From Sphingosinithalassobacter tenebrarum (GTDB lineage Bacteria > Pseudomonadota > Alphaproteobacteria > Sphingomonadales > Sphingomonadaceae), in contig NZ_CP049109.1 of NCBI RefSeq assembly GCF_011057975.1, positions 3,255,001-3,319,000 of the forward strand: a stretch of DNA of 64,000 bases. The letters are read 5' to 3'. The notes under the pieces were generated by a model. It was not told the origin of the DNA and made no database searches. It was given only the letters and a program-made list of their open reading frames with translations. Shown one piece after another: positions 28,509 through 36,164 of this stretch; position 1 is the stretch's first letter; each line of letters opens with the position of its first letter. Both the position numbers and the translations under genes were made by a program.

Positions 28509-29240
28509 TCAGCCGATGCGGTGTTGCGCCATGCGCTCGTAATAGGGGCGTGCGGCCTCCGCGATCGGCTTGATCGCCTCGGGCAGGTCGTCGATCGTGG
28601 CGACGTGGCTGGGCGCTGCGAAACCGGTGGATTTCTCTACCGCGTCATACCAGGCGGGCGCCCATGCCCCGTCGCTGGCCCGGCGTCCCGGCGGCCAGTT
28701 CAGCATTCGATCCGAAAAGGGAATGGCCAGCGCTTCGCACAGGATGGTCAGGCTTTCGCGCGGATCGCGCTGCACGCTCGGCCCTTCGATCACCACCGGC
28801 GCGGCGCCGGTGCGCTCCGCGACGCGATCGAACAGCTCGCACTGGCGGACGACGCCGATATCCTCGAGCGTGACGTCGCCGCGCTTGACGATGTACGACG
28901 CCAGCACCTGTTCGGGCGGGCGGATCAGGAAGGCATTGGTGACCGAGTCCATCCAGTCGAGCCCGAAATCGGGCAGCATATGGTGGCACATCTGCTTCTG
29001 ATACCAGATCGGCGCGCCGTTGGGCGCCTCCCCCGTCATCGCCGCCGCCACGTCGCGCCAATCATTGGGCTGGGAGGCGAGAACCGCGTCGTTCATCGGG
29101 TGGACGATACCGGTTTCGGCAAGGAAGGCGGCGTAGAAGGGCTCGTCCGAAACGTCGCAATCGTCGCGATTTTCGAACGCGCGCATCATCGCGGTCGAGC
29201 AGTTGCGCGGGCCCGACCACATGGCGATCCGTACTGTCAT
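28509..29240 (-). CDS. P-loop sulfotransferase-like protein
   Basis: 243 residues. Residues 6-19 MWSGPRNCSTAMMR form a sulfotransferase-type P-loop (5'-phosphosulphate-binding), followed by FENRDDCDVSDEPFY. The later block FLIRPPEQVLASYIVKRGDVTLEDIG matches the 3'-phosphate-binding strand-helix (LIRxPxxxxxSY). It should bind PAPS-like or another phosphorylated ligand in the cytoplasm; no acceptor is known. Its start overlaps the stop of the class IV aminotransferase-like gene by 4 bp (29237-29240), so the two are translationally coupled. Confidence 0.8.
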   Translation of the reverse strand: MTVRIAMWSGPRNCSTAMMRAFENRDDCDVSDEPFYAAFLAETGIVHPMNDAVLASQPNDWRDVAAAMTGEAPNGAPIWYQKQMCHHMLPDFGLDWMDSVTNAFLIRPPEQVLASYIVKRGDVTLEDIGVVRQCELFDRVAERTGAAPVVIEGPSVQRDPRESLTILCEALAIPFSDRMLNWPPGRRASDGAWAPAWYDAVEKSTGFAAPSHVATIDDLPEAIKPIAEAARPYYERMAQHRIG

Positions 29241-30160
29241 ACCAGCCGGTTCGCGGCGGCGTCCGCGTCCTTCATCACCTGGTAGGCGTCGGTCACGGCC
29301 TGCGTTACCGGGCCGTTCACTTGCGGGAGTTCGCGGCCGTCGATCGCGCGAACCGGCGTGATCCCGCCCATCGTGCCCGTAACGAACGCCTCGTCTGCGT
29401 CATAAACCCGTTCGAGCGGGAAACTGCCCTGTTCGATCGGCGCGACGCCGCCGCGACAGGCGAGGATGACGTTACCGCGCGTGATGCCGTTGAAGCAGTA
29501 GCGGTCGCCCGCGACGAACACCGTGCCGCCTTTCACCCAGAAGAAGTTGGTGGCGTTGCAGCTGGCGACGTTTCCGTGCGGATCGCACATCAGCGCTTCG
29601 TCGGCCTCCGGGTCGATGTCGATCGCTTCGAGCAATGCGCGGATGAAGTTGAGGCGGCTGTGCGAATTCAATCGCATGTCGAACATTTCCGGGCCGGAGG
29701 TGCGCGTTGTGACGCTCTGGACGGTCAGGCCGCCGCCGGGGATTTGCGCCGGCGCCTTATATTCGGCAGTGATCGCGATGGTCGGCCGGCCGAGCGCGTT
29801 GCGCGGGTCCTGATTGACGGTCGCCTTGCGCCCGCGCGTGACCATCAGGCGGAGATGCGCGCCGTCCTGCATATCGTTGGCGATGAGCAGATCGCGCAGC
29901 GCGGCCTTCATCTCCGCGCGCGTCAGGCCGATATCGATGCGGATATCGTCCGCGCCCGCATAGAGCCGGTCGAGATGCGCATCGAGGAACAGCAGCGCGC
30001 CTTTGTGCAGCCGCAGCCCCTCCCACACCCCGTCGCCCAGCCCGAACCCCGCGTCGAAGATCGAGACGCTGGCGGTGGCGTGCGGAACAAGCTCGCCGTT
30101 CAGGTGAACGAGGAGATTTGCGTTACGGGGATCGGGAGTGAAGTCCTGGGAACCGGCCAT
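29237..30160 (-). CDS. Class IV aminotransferase-like protein lacking the catalytic lysine
   Basis: 307 residues with the BCAT/D-amino-acid transaminase fold: SIFDAGFGLGDGVWEGLRLH, HLDRLYAGADDI, and the PLP-phosphate-binding FNGITRGNVI. Two key places are changed. Where the Schiff-base lysine should be (LN-flanked block, residues 163-178) the sequence is LNSHSRLNFIRALLEA with His167 and no Lys. Where Glu follows GxV in GNVASCNATNFF (residues 196-207) there is Ser200. It may be a non-catalytic homologue or use another chemistry. It is coupled to the sulfotransferase-like gene. Confidence 0.82.
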   Translation of the reverse strand: MAGSQDFTPDPRNANLLVHLNGELVPHATASVSIFDAGFGLGDGVWEGLRLHKGALLFLDAHLDRLYAGADDIRIDIGLTRAEMKAALRDLLIANDMQDGAHLRLMVTRGRKATVNQDPRNALGRPTIAITAEYKAPAQIPGGGLTVQSVTTRTSGPEMFDMRLNSHSRLNFIRALLEAIDIDPEADEALMCDPHGNVASCNATNFFWVKGGTVFVAGDRYCFNGITRGNVILACRGGVAPIEQGSFPLERVYDADEAFVTGTMGGITPVRAIDGRELPQVNGPVTQAVTDAYQVMKDADAAANRLV

Positions 30161-30226
30161 GCCCCGAGTCTAGGGGGACCGTCGCGATCCGGGAAGGGGC
30201 CAAGAGCACCGCAACCGGCGGTTCAG

Positions 30227-30559
30227 CTACAGGCAGGCAGCGGAGCTATCGAGACAGGCAACGAAGAGAATACCGTAAAACAAGGCCGGCCCCATCAGCG
30301 CGCAATAAGGCGGCACCGCCAGGATCAGCATATAGTTCAGGCGCAGCAGGATAAGGCCCAGAATGCCCGGTAAAAGCAGGACGCCCAATGTCCAGAGCCC
30401 GAGATCGGGAATGAAGGAAATCCCGGTTTGCGTTTCCAGCCAGAAGCCAAGCGCCGCATAGGCCGCCGGCCCGAACAGGACGAGCAGCGTCGCCAGCGAC
30501 ACCCGCGATACGGCCCAGACATCACCCATCGTCGGTGACGTGAGAGCCCGATCGCTCAC
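30227..30559 (-). CDS. Small membrane protein next to sspB
   Basis: 110 residues, GTG start in a GTGA overlap with the sspB stop. Three hydrophobic segments (about residues 19-40, 52-72 and 78-101) and a Cys near each end of the last segment. It is translationally coupled to sspB but shares no known function with it. Not recognised. Confidence 0.7.
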   Translation of the reverse strand: MSDRALTSPTMGDVWAVSRVSLATLLVLFGPAAYAALGFWLETQTGISFIPDLGLWTLGVLLLPGILGLILLRLNYMLILAVPPYCALMGPALFYGILFVACLDSSAACL

Positions 30560-31056
30560 TTCTTCCGTTTGAAGTCCACCGACACGACGTTCGACCCGTC
30601 TTCGGACTGTACGACCGCAGCGTCGCCTTCGCCGTCATTTCCGGCGTCGTCATAGGCATCGGGATCGGTTTCGGGGCCGTCATCGTCATTGACGTGGAAA
30701 CGCAGTTCGAAATTCACTGCCGGATCGTGGAAACCGGTGATCGCCGAGAACGGGATGAACAGCATCGACGGGATCTGGTTGAAGCTGAGACCCACCGAGA
30801 ATTTCTCGTCATCCACCTTCAGATCCCAATAGCGATGCTGAAGGACGATCGTCATTTCGTCGGGGAAGCGTTCGATCAGCCGGTCGGGAATGTCGACGCC
30901 CGGCGCCTGCGTCTTGAAGGTGATGTAGAAATGATGCGCGCCTGGCAGACCGCCGCTTTCGGCGACCTGCCCCAGAACCCGGCCGACGACTGCGCGCAAT
31001 GCCTCCTGCACGATTTCGTCATAGGGAATCAGGCTGTCGGGTACGCTGTTGTTCAT
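30556..31056 (-). CDS. sspB: SspB-type ClpXP adaptor (alphaproteobacterial)
   Basis: 166 residues from ATG 31056. The SspB fold is seen in [34 protein letters not shown] and [29 protein letters not shown]. SspB binds ssrA-tagged proteins and hands them to ClpX. An acidic linker (about residues 122-150) ends in the ClpX-docking tail [10 protein letters not shown]. It is 99 bp from hisB, divergently oriented. A longer reading from 31641 is the shadow of hisB. Confidence 0.93.
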   Translation of the reverse strand: MNNSVPDSLIPYDEIVQEALRAVVGRVLGQVAESGGLPGAHHFYITFKTQAPGVDIPDRLIERFPDEMTIVLQHRYWDLKVDDEKFSVGLSFNQIPSMLFIPFSAITGFHDPAVNFELRFHVNDDDGPETDPDAYDDAGNDGEGDAAVVQSEDGSNVVSVDFKRKK

Positions 31057-31158
31057 GCGCCAACTGCTAGCGACTGTGTGTCGACGGTCAAGCCAGACTT
31101 GCCCCCGCGCAAGCCCGTTACGAATTGCATGGCGGCGCAACGACGCTATGGAGGCGCC

Positions 31159-31746
31159 ATGCGCACCGCCACCGTCAGCCGCAAGACCAGCGAGACATCG
31201 GTCGACGTCACCGTCAATCTGGACGGAACGGGAAACTATGCGATTTCCACCGGGATCGGCTTTTTCGATCACATGCTGGAGCAGCTTTCGCGCCATTCGC
31301 TGATCGACATGGATGTGAAGACCGTCGGCGACCTGCATATCGACCAGCATCACACGGTCGAGGATACCGGGCTTGCGATCGGCGAGGCGATTGCCAAGGC
31401 GCTCGCCGACAAGAAGGGCATCCGCCGCTATGCCGACGCGCTCTCGCCGATGGACGAGACGCTGACGCGCGTCGCAGTCGACATTTCGGGGCGGCCTTAC
31501 TGCGTGTTCAAGACGGTGTTCAGCCAGAAGCGGCTGGGCGAGATGGACACCGAGATGTTCGAACACTGGTTCCAGAGCTTTTCGCAGAATGCGGGTATCA
31601 CGCTGCATGTCGAAACGCTCTATGGCGACAACAACCACCATATCGCCGAAAGCTGCTTCAAGGGCCTTGCCCGCGCGCTGCGCGAAGCGGTCGAGATCGA
31701 CCCGCGCAAGGCGGATGTCATCCCCAGCACCAAGGGCACATTATGA
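31159..31746 (+). CDS. hisB: Imidazoleglycerol-phosphate dehydratase
   Basis: 195 residues, the monofunctional HisB of alphaproteobacteria. It dehydrates imidazole-glycerol phosphate to imidazole-acetol phosphate. Mn-binding His motifs are [25 protein letters not shown] and [17 protein letters not shown] 4 nt before ATG 31159. First of the histidine cluster; its stop overlaps the next ATG by 4 bp. hisG, hisD, hisC and hisI are not in the window. Confidence 0.97.
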   Translation: MRTATVSRKTSETSVDVTVNLDGTGNYAISTGIGFFDHMLEQLSRHSLIDMDVKTVGDLHIDQHHTVEDTGLAIGEAIAKALADKKGIRRYADALSPMDETLTRVAVDISGRPYCVFKTVFSQKRLGEMDTEMFEHWFQSFSQNAGITLHVETLYGDNNHHIAESCFKGLARALREAVEIDPRKADVIPSTKGTL

Positions 31747-32033
31747 GCCTCGTCATCGTCGAGCTGACCTATAAGGTCGATCCCGCCGAGATCACCGAGC
31801 TGCGCCCCGCGCATCTCGAATGGCTGCGCGAGGGATTGATGGCAGGCAGGCTGGCGCTGTCGGGACGCAAGATGCCGGTGACCGGCGGCATGCTGATCGT
31901 GCGCGGAACCGTGGAGGAAGCCCAGGCCTGGTGCGCGAGCGATCCCTTCGCGCTCGCCGATGTCGCCGAATATCGTTTCTTCGCGTTCGAGCCGAGCCTT
32001 GCCGCGCCCGGGCTGGAGAGCCTGCTTCCGTGA
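31743..32033 (+). CDS. YciI-family protein inside the his cluster
   Basis: 96 residues, ATGA overlap with hisB. The alpha/beta YCII fold is seen in [26 protein letters not shown] and [33 protein letters not shown] with the conserved His and Asp. YCII proteins are small dehydrochlorinase-like or ferredoxin-like enzymes of mostly unknown substrate. It ends GTGA with the hisH start, so it is co-translated between hisB and hisH; whether it helps histidine synthesis is not known. Confidence 0.88.
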   Translation: MSLVIVELTYKVDPAEITELRPAHLEWLREGLMAGRLALSGRKMPVTGGMLIVRGTVEEAQAWCASDPFALADVAEYRFFAFEPSLAAPGLESLLP

Positions 32034-32632
32034 GCGTCGCGCTGATCGATTACGGCGCGGGCAATCTCCATTCGGTGCATAATGCGCTGAAGGCGGCGGG
32101 CGCGACCGACATTGCAGTGACCGACGATCCCGATGTGGTGCTGCGCGCCGATCGCGTGGTGCTGCCCGGCGTTGGCGCGTTCGGTGCCTGCGCCGCGGGG
32201 CTTCGGGCGATCCCCGGCATGGTCGAGGCGATGGAGACGCGCGTGCTGGGCGGCGGTGTGCCGTTCCTTGGCGTGTGCGTCGGCATGCAATTGCTCGCGA
32301 CGACCGGCGTGGAAATGGGCAGCCATGCCGGGCTCGGCTGGATACCGGGCACGGTACGCGAACTTCCGGCAACCGGCGTGCGCGTGCCGCATATGGGCTG
32401 GAACGACGTGACGCCGCTGGTCGATCACCCGCTGATCGAATCCGGTGAGGCTTATTTCCTGCACAGCTTCGCGTTTGAAGGCGACGAAGGCGTGCTCGCC
32501 GTCACCGATCATGGCGGACCGGTGACCGCCGCGATCGGGCGCGACAATATCGTCGGCGTCCAGTTCCACCCCGAAAAGAGCCAGCGCTACGGCATCGCGC
32601 TGGTCGAAAGGTTTCTCGCATGGGCTCCGTGA
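32030..32632 (+). CDS. hisH: Imidazole glycerol phosphate synthase, glutaminase subunit
   Basis: 200 residues, GTG start overlapping the YciI stop by 4 bp. A class I glutamine amidotransferase: GVCVGMQLL with the catalytic Cys, and VQFHPEKSQ with the catalytic His and Glu. It makes ammonia for HisF. The stop is followed directly by a family A repeat before hisA. Confidence 0.96.
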   Translation: MSVALIDYGAGNLHSVHNALKAAGATDIAVTDDPDVVLRADRVVLPGVGAFGACAAGLRAIPGMVEAMETRVLGGGVPFLGVCVGMQLLATTGVEMGSHAGLGWIPGTVRELPATGVRVPHMGWNDVTPLVDHPLIESGEAYFLHSFAFEGDEGVLAVTDHGGPVTAAIGRDNIVGVQFHPEKSQRYGIALVERFLAWAP

Positions 32633-32640
32633 CTTTCCAA

Positions 32641-32787
32641 TTCCTCCCCGAGCTTGCCTCGGAGAGGGGGACCATCGCGCAGCGATGGTGGAGGGGCGGC
32701 GGTGGAACACCGCCGTCTGCGACGGCGGCCCCTCCACCACCAGCCTGCGGCTGGCGGTCCCCTTCCCCCAGCAAGCTGGGGGAGGAA
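32641..32787. repeat. Family A palindromic repeat between hisH and hisA
   Basis: Left end TTCCTCCCCGAGCTTG, right end CAGCAAGCTGGGGGAGGAA, inverted. Inner palindromes GACCATCGCGCAGCGATGGT and ACCAGCCTGCGGCTGG flank the variable core. The right end carries GGAGGAA immediately before hisA. It fills the whole gap between the two his genes. Confidence 0.85.
32781..32787 (+). promoter_or_regulatory. hisA ribosome-binding site supplied by the repeat
   Basis: GGAGGAA, the right terminus of the family A repeat, lies 2 nt before ATG 32790 (4 nt from GGAGG). There is no other Shine-Dalgarno sequence for hisA, so the repeat end appears to serve. Confidence 0.65.
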
Positions 32788-32789
32788 CT

Positions 32790-33521
32790 ATGACCCTCAC
32801 CGTTTTCCCCGCGATCGATCTGAAGGCCGGCAAGGTGGTGCGTCTTGCCGAAGGCGATATGGCGCGCGCCACGGTTTACGGCGAAGACCCCGCCGCGCAG
32901 GCCGAGGCATTCGCGGCCGCGGGCGCCGATCACCTGCATGTCGTCGATCTCGACGGCGCGTTCGCGGGCAAGACCGTCAACCGCGCGGCAGTGGACCATG
33001 CGATCCGCGCCTTTCCCGGCAAGGTCCAGCTGGGCGGCGGCATCCGCACGCGCGAATCGATCGAGCGCTGGCTGGAGATCGGCGTCGATCGCATCGTGAT
33101 CGGCACCGCCGCGCTGGAAAACCCGGCACTGGTGCGCGAAGCCGCACGCGTCCATCCCGGCCAGATCGTCGTCGCCGTCGATGCGCGCGACGGAATGGTC
33201 GCAACCAATGGCTGGGCCGATGTCACCAATGTCTCGGTCGCCGATCTCGCCCGGCGGTTCGAGGATGCCGGCGTTGCCGCGCTGCTGTTCACCGATGTCG
33301 GGCGCGACGGGCTGCTCAAGGGCTGCAATGTCGAAGCGACGGTGGCGCTGGCCAAGGCAGTCGACATTCCCGTCATCGCCAGCGGCGGCGTTGCCGGGAT
33401 CGAGGACATCACGGCGCTGACCGGCCATGTCTCCGACGGAGTGGCAGGCGTGATCACGGGCCGCGCGCTTTACGACGGCCGGCTCGATCTGGCCGAAGCG
33501 ATCAGGGTGGCGAAGGGATGA
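32790..33521 (+). CDS. hisA: ProFAR isomerase
   Basis: 243 residues. (Beta/alpha)8 barrel enzyme that isomerises ProFAR to PRFAR. Landmarks are [13 protein letters not shown] with the first Asp, [14 protein letters not shown] with the second Asp, and ASGGVAG and [11 protein letters not shown]. It starts 2 nt after a family A repeat whose end provides the ribosome-binding site. Complete length. Confidence 0.96.
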   Translation: MTLTVFPAIDLKAGKVVRLAEGDMARATVYGEDPAAQAEAFAAAGADHLHVVDLDGAFAGKTVNRAAVDHAIRAFPGKVQLGGGIRTRESIERWLEIGVDRIVIGTAALENPALVREAARVHPGQIVVAVDARDGMVATNGWADVTNVSVADLARRFEDAGVAALLFTDVGRDGLLKGCNVEATVALAKAVDIPVIASGGVAGIEDITALTGHVSDGVAGVITGRALYDGRLDLAEAIRVAKG

Positions 33522-33532
33522 TGGCGCACGCA

Positions 33533-33654
33533 CTTCTCCCCTCCCGCTTGCGCGAGGGGATCAGGGGGTGGGCTCGCGCTCACCGCAAAACGCAGCGCCT
33601 ATTGATAGCGGGTGCCCACGCCCCGCCCCCCTCGCGCATGCGGGAGGGGGGGAA
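33533..33654. repeat. Palindromic repeat between hisA and hisF
   Basis: Left end CTTCTCCCCTCCCGCTTGCG and right end GCGGGAGGGGGGAAG are inverted. Inside, GGGGTGGGC is mirrored by GCCCACGCCCC. It differs from family A but has the same overall shape, and its right end is the hisF ribosome-binding site. Confidence 0.8.
33643..33654 (+). promoter_or_regulatory. hisF ribosome-binding site supplied by the repeat
   Basis: GGAGGGGGGAA ends directly before GTG 33655, with GGAGG 7 nt from the start codon. It is also the terminal arm of the repeat. Confidence 0.65.
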
Positions 33655-34416
33655 GTGACCGTCCGCGCCCGCGTCATTCCCTGTCTCGACGTCGCCGAGG
33701 GGCGCGTGGTGAAGGGCGTCAATTTCGTCGAACTGCGCGACGCGGGTGATCCTGTCGAGCAGGCGCGGGCCTATGACGCCGCCGGTGCGGACGAACTCTG
33801 CTTCCTGGACATCACCGCGAGTTACGAGGAGCGCGGCACGTTCCTCGACGTGGTCAGCCGCACCGCCGAAGTCTGCTTCATGCCGCTCACCGTCGGCGGC
33901 GGTGTGAGAACGGTGGAGGACGCGCGCGCGCTGCTGCTCGCGGGTGCCGACAAGGTGGCAGTGAACAGCGCCGCCGTCTCGCGCCCCGAAGTCGTTTCCG
34001 ACATTGCCGAGCGGATGGGCAGCCAGTGCGTCGTCGCTTCGGTCGATGCGCGGCGGACGGGCGACGCCAAGTGGGAAGTCTTCACGCATGGCGGGCGCCG
34101 CCCGACGGGGATCGACGCAGTGGAGCATGCGCTGCGCCTCGCCAAGCTTGGCGCGGGCGAGATATTGCTGACGTCGATGGATCGCGACGGGACGCGCGCG
34201 GGGTTCGATCTGGAACTGACGCGGGCCATCGCCGATCAGGTGTCGGTGCCGGTGGTCGCATCGGGCGGAGTCGGCAATCTCCAGCATCTGGTCGAAGGCG
34301 TGCGCGACGGCCATGCCAGCGCGGTGTTGGCGGCATCGATCTTCCATTTCGGCGAAGCGAGCATCGCCGACGCGCACGCCGCGCTGGCGGCGGCGGGGAT
34401 TCCGGTTCGGGATTAA
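33655..34416 (+). CDS. hisF: Imidazole glycerol phosphate synthase, cyclase subunit
   Basis: 253 residues from GTG 33655; an ORF start at 33568 lies inside the repeat and is rejected. Barrel enzyme: RVIPCLDV with the catalytic Asp11, [36 protein letters not shown] with the second Asp, and [11 protein letters not shown]. It works with HisH to form IGP and AICAR. Complete length. Confidence 0.96.
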   Translation: MTVRARVIPCLDVAEGRVVKGVNFVELRDAGDPVEQARAYDAAGADELCFLDITASYEERGTFLDVVSRTAEVCFMPLTVGGGVRTVEDARALLLAGADKVAVNSAAVSRPEVVSDIAERMGSQCVVASVDARRTGDAKWEVFTHGGRRPTGIDAVEHALRLAKLGAGEILLTSMDRDGTRAGFDLELTRAIADQVSVPVVASGGVGNLQHLVEGVRDGHASAVLAASIFHFGEASIADAHAALAAAGIPVRD

Positions 34417-34495
34417 CGCTTTGGTTGGGGGTGATGGGTTAGGTCCGTGGTGATGGGCCTTGCTTGGAAATGCTCGACTAATCCCAAGCGAAACC

Positions 34496-34609
34496 GTCAC
34501 CCTGAACTTGTTTCAGGGTCCACTCCTCCACCTGCACGGGCCTGGCTTGTGGCACGGTGGATGCTGAAACGAGCCTGTCCCGAGCATCGTCGAGGGATTC
34601 AGCATGACG
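34496..34609. repeat. Palindromic repeat, family D, between hisF and a small gene
   Basis: Starts GTCACCCTGAACTTGTTTCA and ends GGATTCAGCATGACG. The unit GTCACCCTGAACTTGTTTCA is a common sphingomonad intergenic repeat; the ends are imperfect inverted copies. It occupies half of the gap. Confidence 0.75.
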
Positions 34610-34619
34610 AGGGATGTTG

Positions 34620-34817
34620 ATGTACCGCCTGCTCGCCCTGCTCCCTGCGACCGTCGCCGCCCCTGCCCTTGCCGCGAGCGATAGCGGCGGACGCACGATG
34701 CCGCAGCTATCGGACATCGCGCTGGTCGCTTTCGCCGCGCTGGCTTTGTGGTTCGTCCGCCGGGCGATGCGCGCGCGGGCGCGCAAGTCGCGCGAGGCAG
34801 GCCCCTCCGAGGATTGA
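34620..34817 (+). CDS. Small membrane-anchored protein in the his cluster
   Basis: 65 residues from ATG 34620 with GAGGG 6 nt upstream; ATG 34614 is two codons earlier with no spacing. Residues 1-18 resemble a signal peptide (ALAASD), then a second hydrophobic helix (residues 31-46) and an arginine-rich end. It lies 31 bp before hisE. Function unknown. Confidence 0.6.
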   Translation: MYRLLALLPATVAAPALAASDSGGRTMPQLSDIALVAFAALALWFVRRAMRARARKSREAGPSED

Positions 34818-34848
34818 CAGCAAGCCGCCGTCGCGCAAGGCGAGTGGC

Positions 34849-35166
34849 ATGTCCCAGGATATTCTCGACCGGCTGGAAGCCACGATCCGCGAGCGCCGCA
34901 CCGGCGATCCCGAAACCAGCTATGTGGCGAAGCTGACGGCCAGGGGCCGCAAGAAGATGGCGCAGAAGCTGGGCGAGGAAGGCGTCGAAGCCGCGATCGC
35001 CGCCGTCGCCGAGGACAAGGCGGCGCTGACCGGCGAGGCGGCGGACCTGATCTTCCACCTGATCGTGCTGCTGGCGGACGCGGGGCTCACCCTCGACGAC
35101 GTGCGCGCCGAACTGGCGCGGCGCGAGGGGATGTCGGGGATCGCGGAGAAGGCGGCGCGGGGGTGA
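34849..35166 (+). CDS. hisE: Phosphoribosyl-ATP diphosphatase
   Basis: 105 residues. All-alpha MazG-like pyrophosphatase: LDRLEATIRERR, SYVAKLTARGRKKMAQKLGEEGVEAAIAA with the metal-binding EExxE-type segment, and GEAADLIFHLIVLLAD. It hydrolyses PR-ATP to PR-AMP, the second step of histidine synthesis. The fused HisIE form is not used here. Confidence 0.95.
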   Translation: MSQDILDRLEATIRERRTGDPETSYVAKLTARGRKKMAQKLGEEGVEAAIAAVAEDKAALTGEAADLIFHLIVLLADAGLTLDDVRAELARREGMSGIAEKAARG

Positions 35167-35176
35167 ACCCCCGTTG

Positions 35177-35306
35177 CGTCGCCCCTGCGCAGGCAGGGGC
35201 CCATGTCTGTAGCGTGTCGCGGTAACACCGACACATATCGGCCGCGCCTGTGTCAGCCGATTGCACGAACGGTACAGCGATAGGCCCCTGCCTGCGCAGG
35301 GGCGAC
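35177..35306. repeat. Palindromic repeat, family B copy 2
   Basis: Left end CGTCGCCCCTGCGCAGGCAG and right end CTGCCTGCGCAGGGGCGACG, the same arms as at 26362, with a different middle. Confidence 0.85.
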
Positions 35307-35349
35307 GGGGCGGGATTGCCGGCAGTGGGAACCAACGCGCCGCGCTGAC

Positions 35350-35440
35350 GTCACCCCGGACTTGATCCGGGGCCCAGCTGCCTTTTCCCGGCGCAGAGGA
35401 AGCAGAAAAAGCTGGATCCCGGGTCAAGCCCGGGATGACG
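35350..35440. repeat. Palindromic repeat, family C copy 2
   Basis: Left end GTCACCCCGGACTTGATCCG, right end CGGGTCAAGCCCGGGATGAC. Same family as 26536, with a different linker. Confidence 0.8.
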
Positions 35441-35455
35441 GTGAGACTGGGAAGG

Positions 35456-35530
35456 GCCGGCGGCAGGGGTCGAACCCGCACCCTTTCGGGGCCGCTGGTG
35501 CGGCACGTCACCCGATTCCGTCACGCCGAC
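35456..35530 (-). ncRNA. tRNA-Leu-like structure without an anticodon loop
   Basis: On the minus strand, 75 nt fold as a tRNA: a 7-bp acceptor stem (GTCGGCG with CGCCGGC), TG, a type II D-arm ACG-GAATCGGGTGA-CGT, then a 5-bp stem GCCGC/GCGGC closing a 4-nt loop ACCA where a 7-nt anticodon loop should be, a CCC-GAAA-GGG variable arm, and a perfect T-arm GCGGG-TTCGACC-CCTGC. No CCA is encoded. D- and variable arms resemble tRNA-Leu (compare 59453). It cannot read codons as drawn. It may be a decayed gene or a tRNA-like regulatory RNA. Confidence 0.6.
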
Positions 35531-35574
35531 CGCGGCCACATAGACGGAATTGCGGAAATTGGCGACGCTCCCGG

Positions 35575-35707
35575 TTCCTCCCCTGCAAGGGGAGGGGGAC
35601 CGGCGCAGCCGGTGGAGGGGTAGCTCTCCGCAGGCCGCTGGTAGCGTTTTTGGCGCTTACCCCTCCACCATGCTGCGCATGGTCCCCCTCCCCCTCCGGG
35701 GGAGGAA
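35575..35707. repeat. Palindromic repeat, family A copy 3
   Basis: Left end TTCCTCCCCTGCAAGGGGAG, right end CCTCCGGGGGAGGAA. Inner hairpins GACCGGCGCAGCCGGT and ACCATGCTGCGCATGGT flank the variable core. It sits just before the HIT gene. Confidence 0.85.
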
Positions 35708-35740
35708 TGGGTATGTCGCGACAACCGAGAGGAGACTCGC

Positions 35741-36121
35741 ATGCCCATCGACGCCACCGCGCCCTATGACGATCAGAATATCTTCGCGAAGATCCTGCGC
35801 GGGGAGATTCCCAACAAGACCGTGTATGAGGACGAATATGCGCTCGCCTTCCACGACATCAATCCGCAGGCGCCGCATCACATCCTCGTCATCCCCAAGG
35901 GCGCCTATGTCAGCTGGGACGATTTTTCGGCGAATGCGCCCGAGACGGAGATTGCCGGATTCATCCGGGCGGTGGGCAAGGTGGCGCGCGAGGCCGGGCT
36001 GGTCGAACCGGGATACCGGCTGCTCGCCAATGTCGGGATGGACGCGCATCAGGAAGTGCCGCATCTTCACGTCCATATCTTCGCGGGACGCAAGCTCGGG
36101 CCTATGCTTGCGCAAGACTAG
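35741..36121 (+). CDS. HIT-family nucleotide-binding hydrolase
   Basis: 126 residues. The histidine-triad motif HLHVHIFAG is near residues 108-116. It resembles HinT/HIT purine nucleoside phosphoramidases (NIFAKILRGEIP, HHILVIPKGAYVSWDD). Likely hydrolyses AMP-linked small molecules in the cytoplasm. It has its own GAGAGGAG ribosome-binding site 6 nt upstream, independent of the repeat at 35575. Confidence 0.93.
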   Translation: MPIDATAPYDDQNIFAKILRGEIPNKTVYEDEYALAFHDINPQAPHHILVIPKGAYVSWDDFSANAPETEIAGFIRAVGKVAREAGLVEPGYRLLANVGMDAHQEVPHLHVHIFAGRKLGPMLAQD

Positions 36122-36164
36122 GCGTTAGGCTGGTATCTTTCGTAACCAGGGGGAAGCATCGGGC

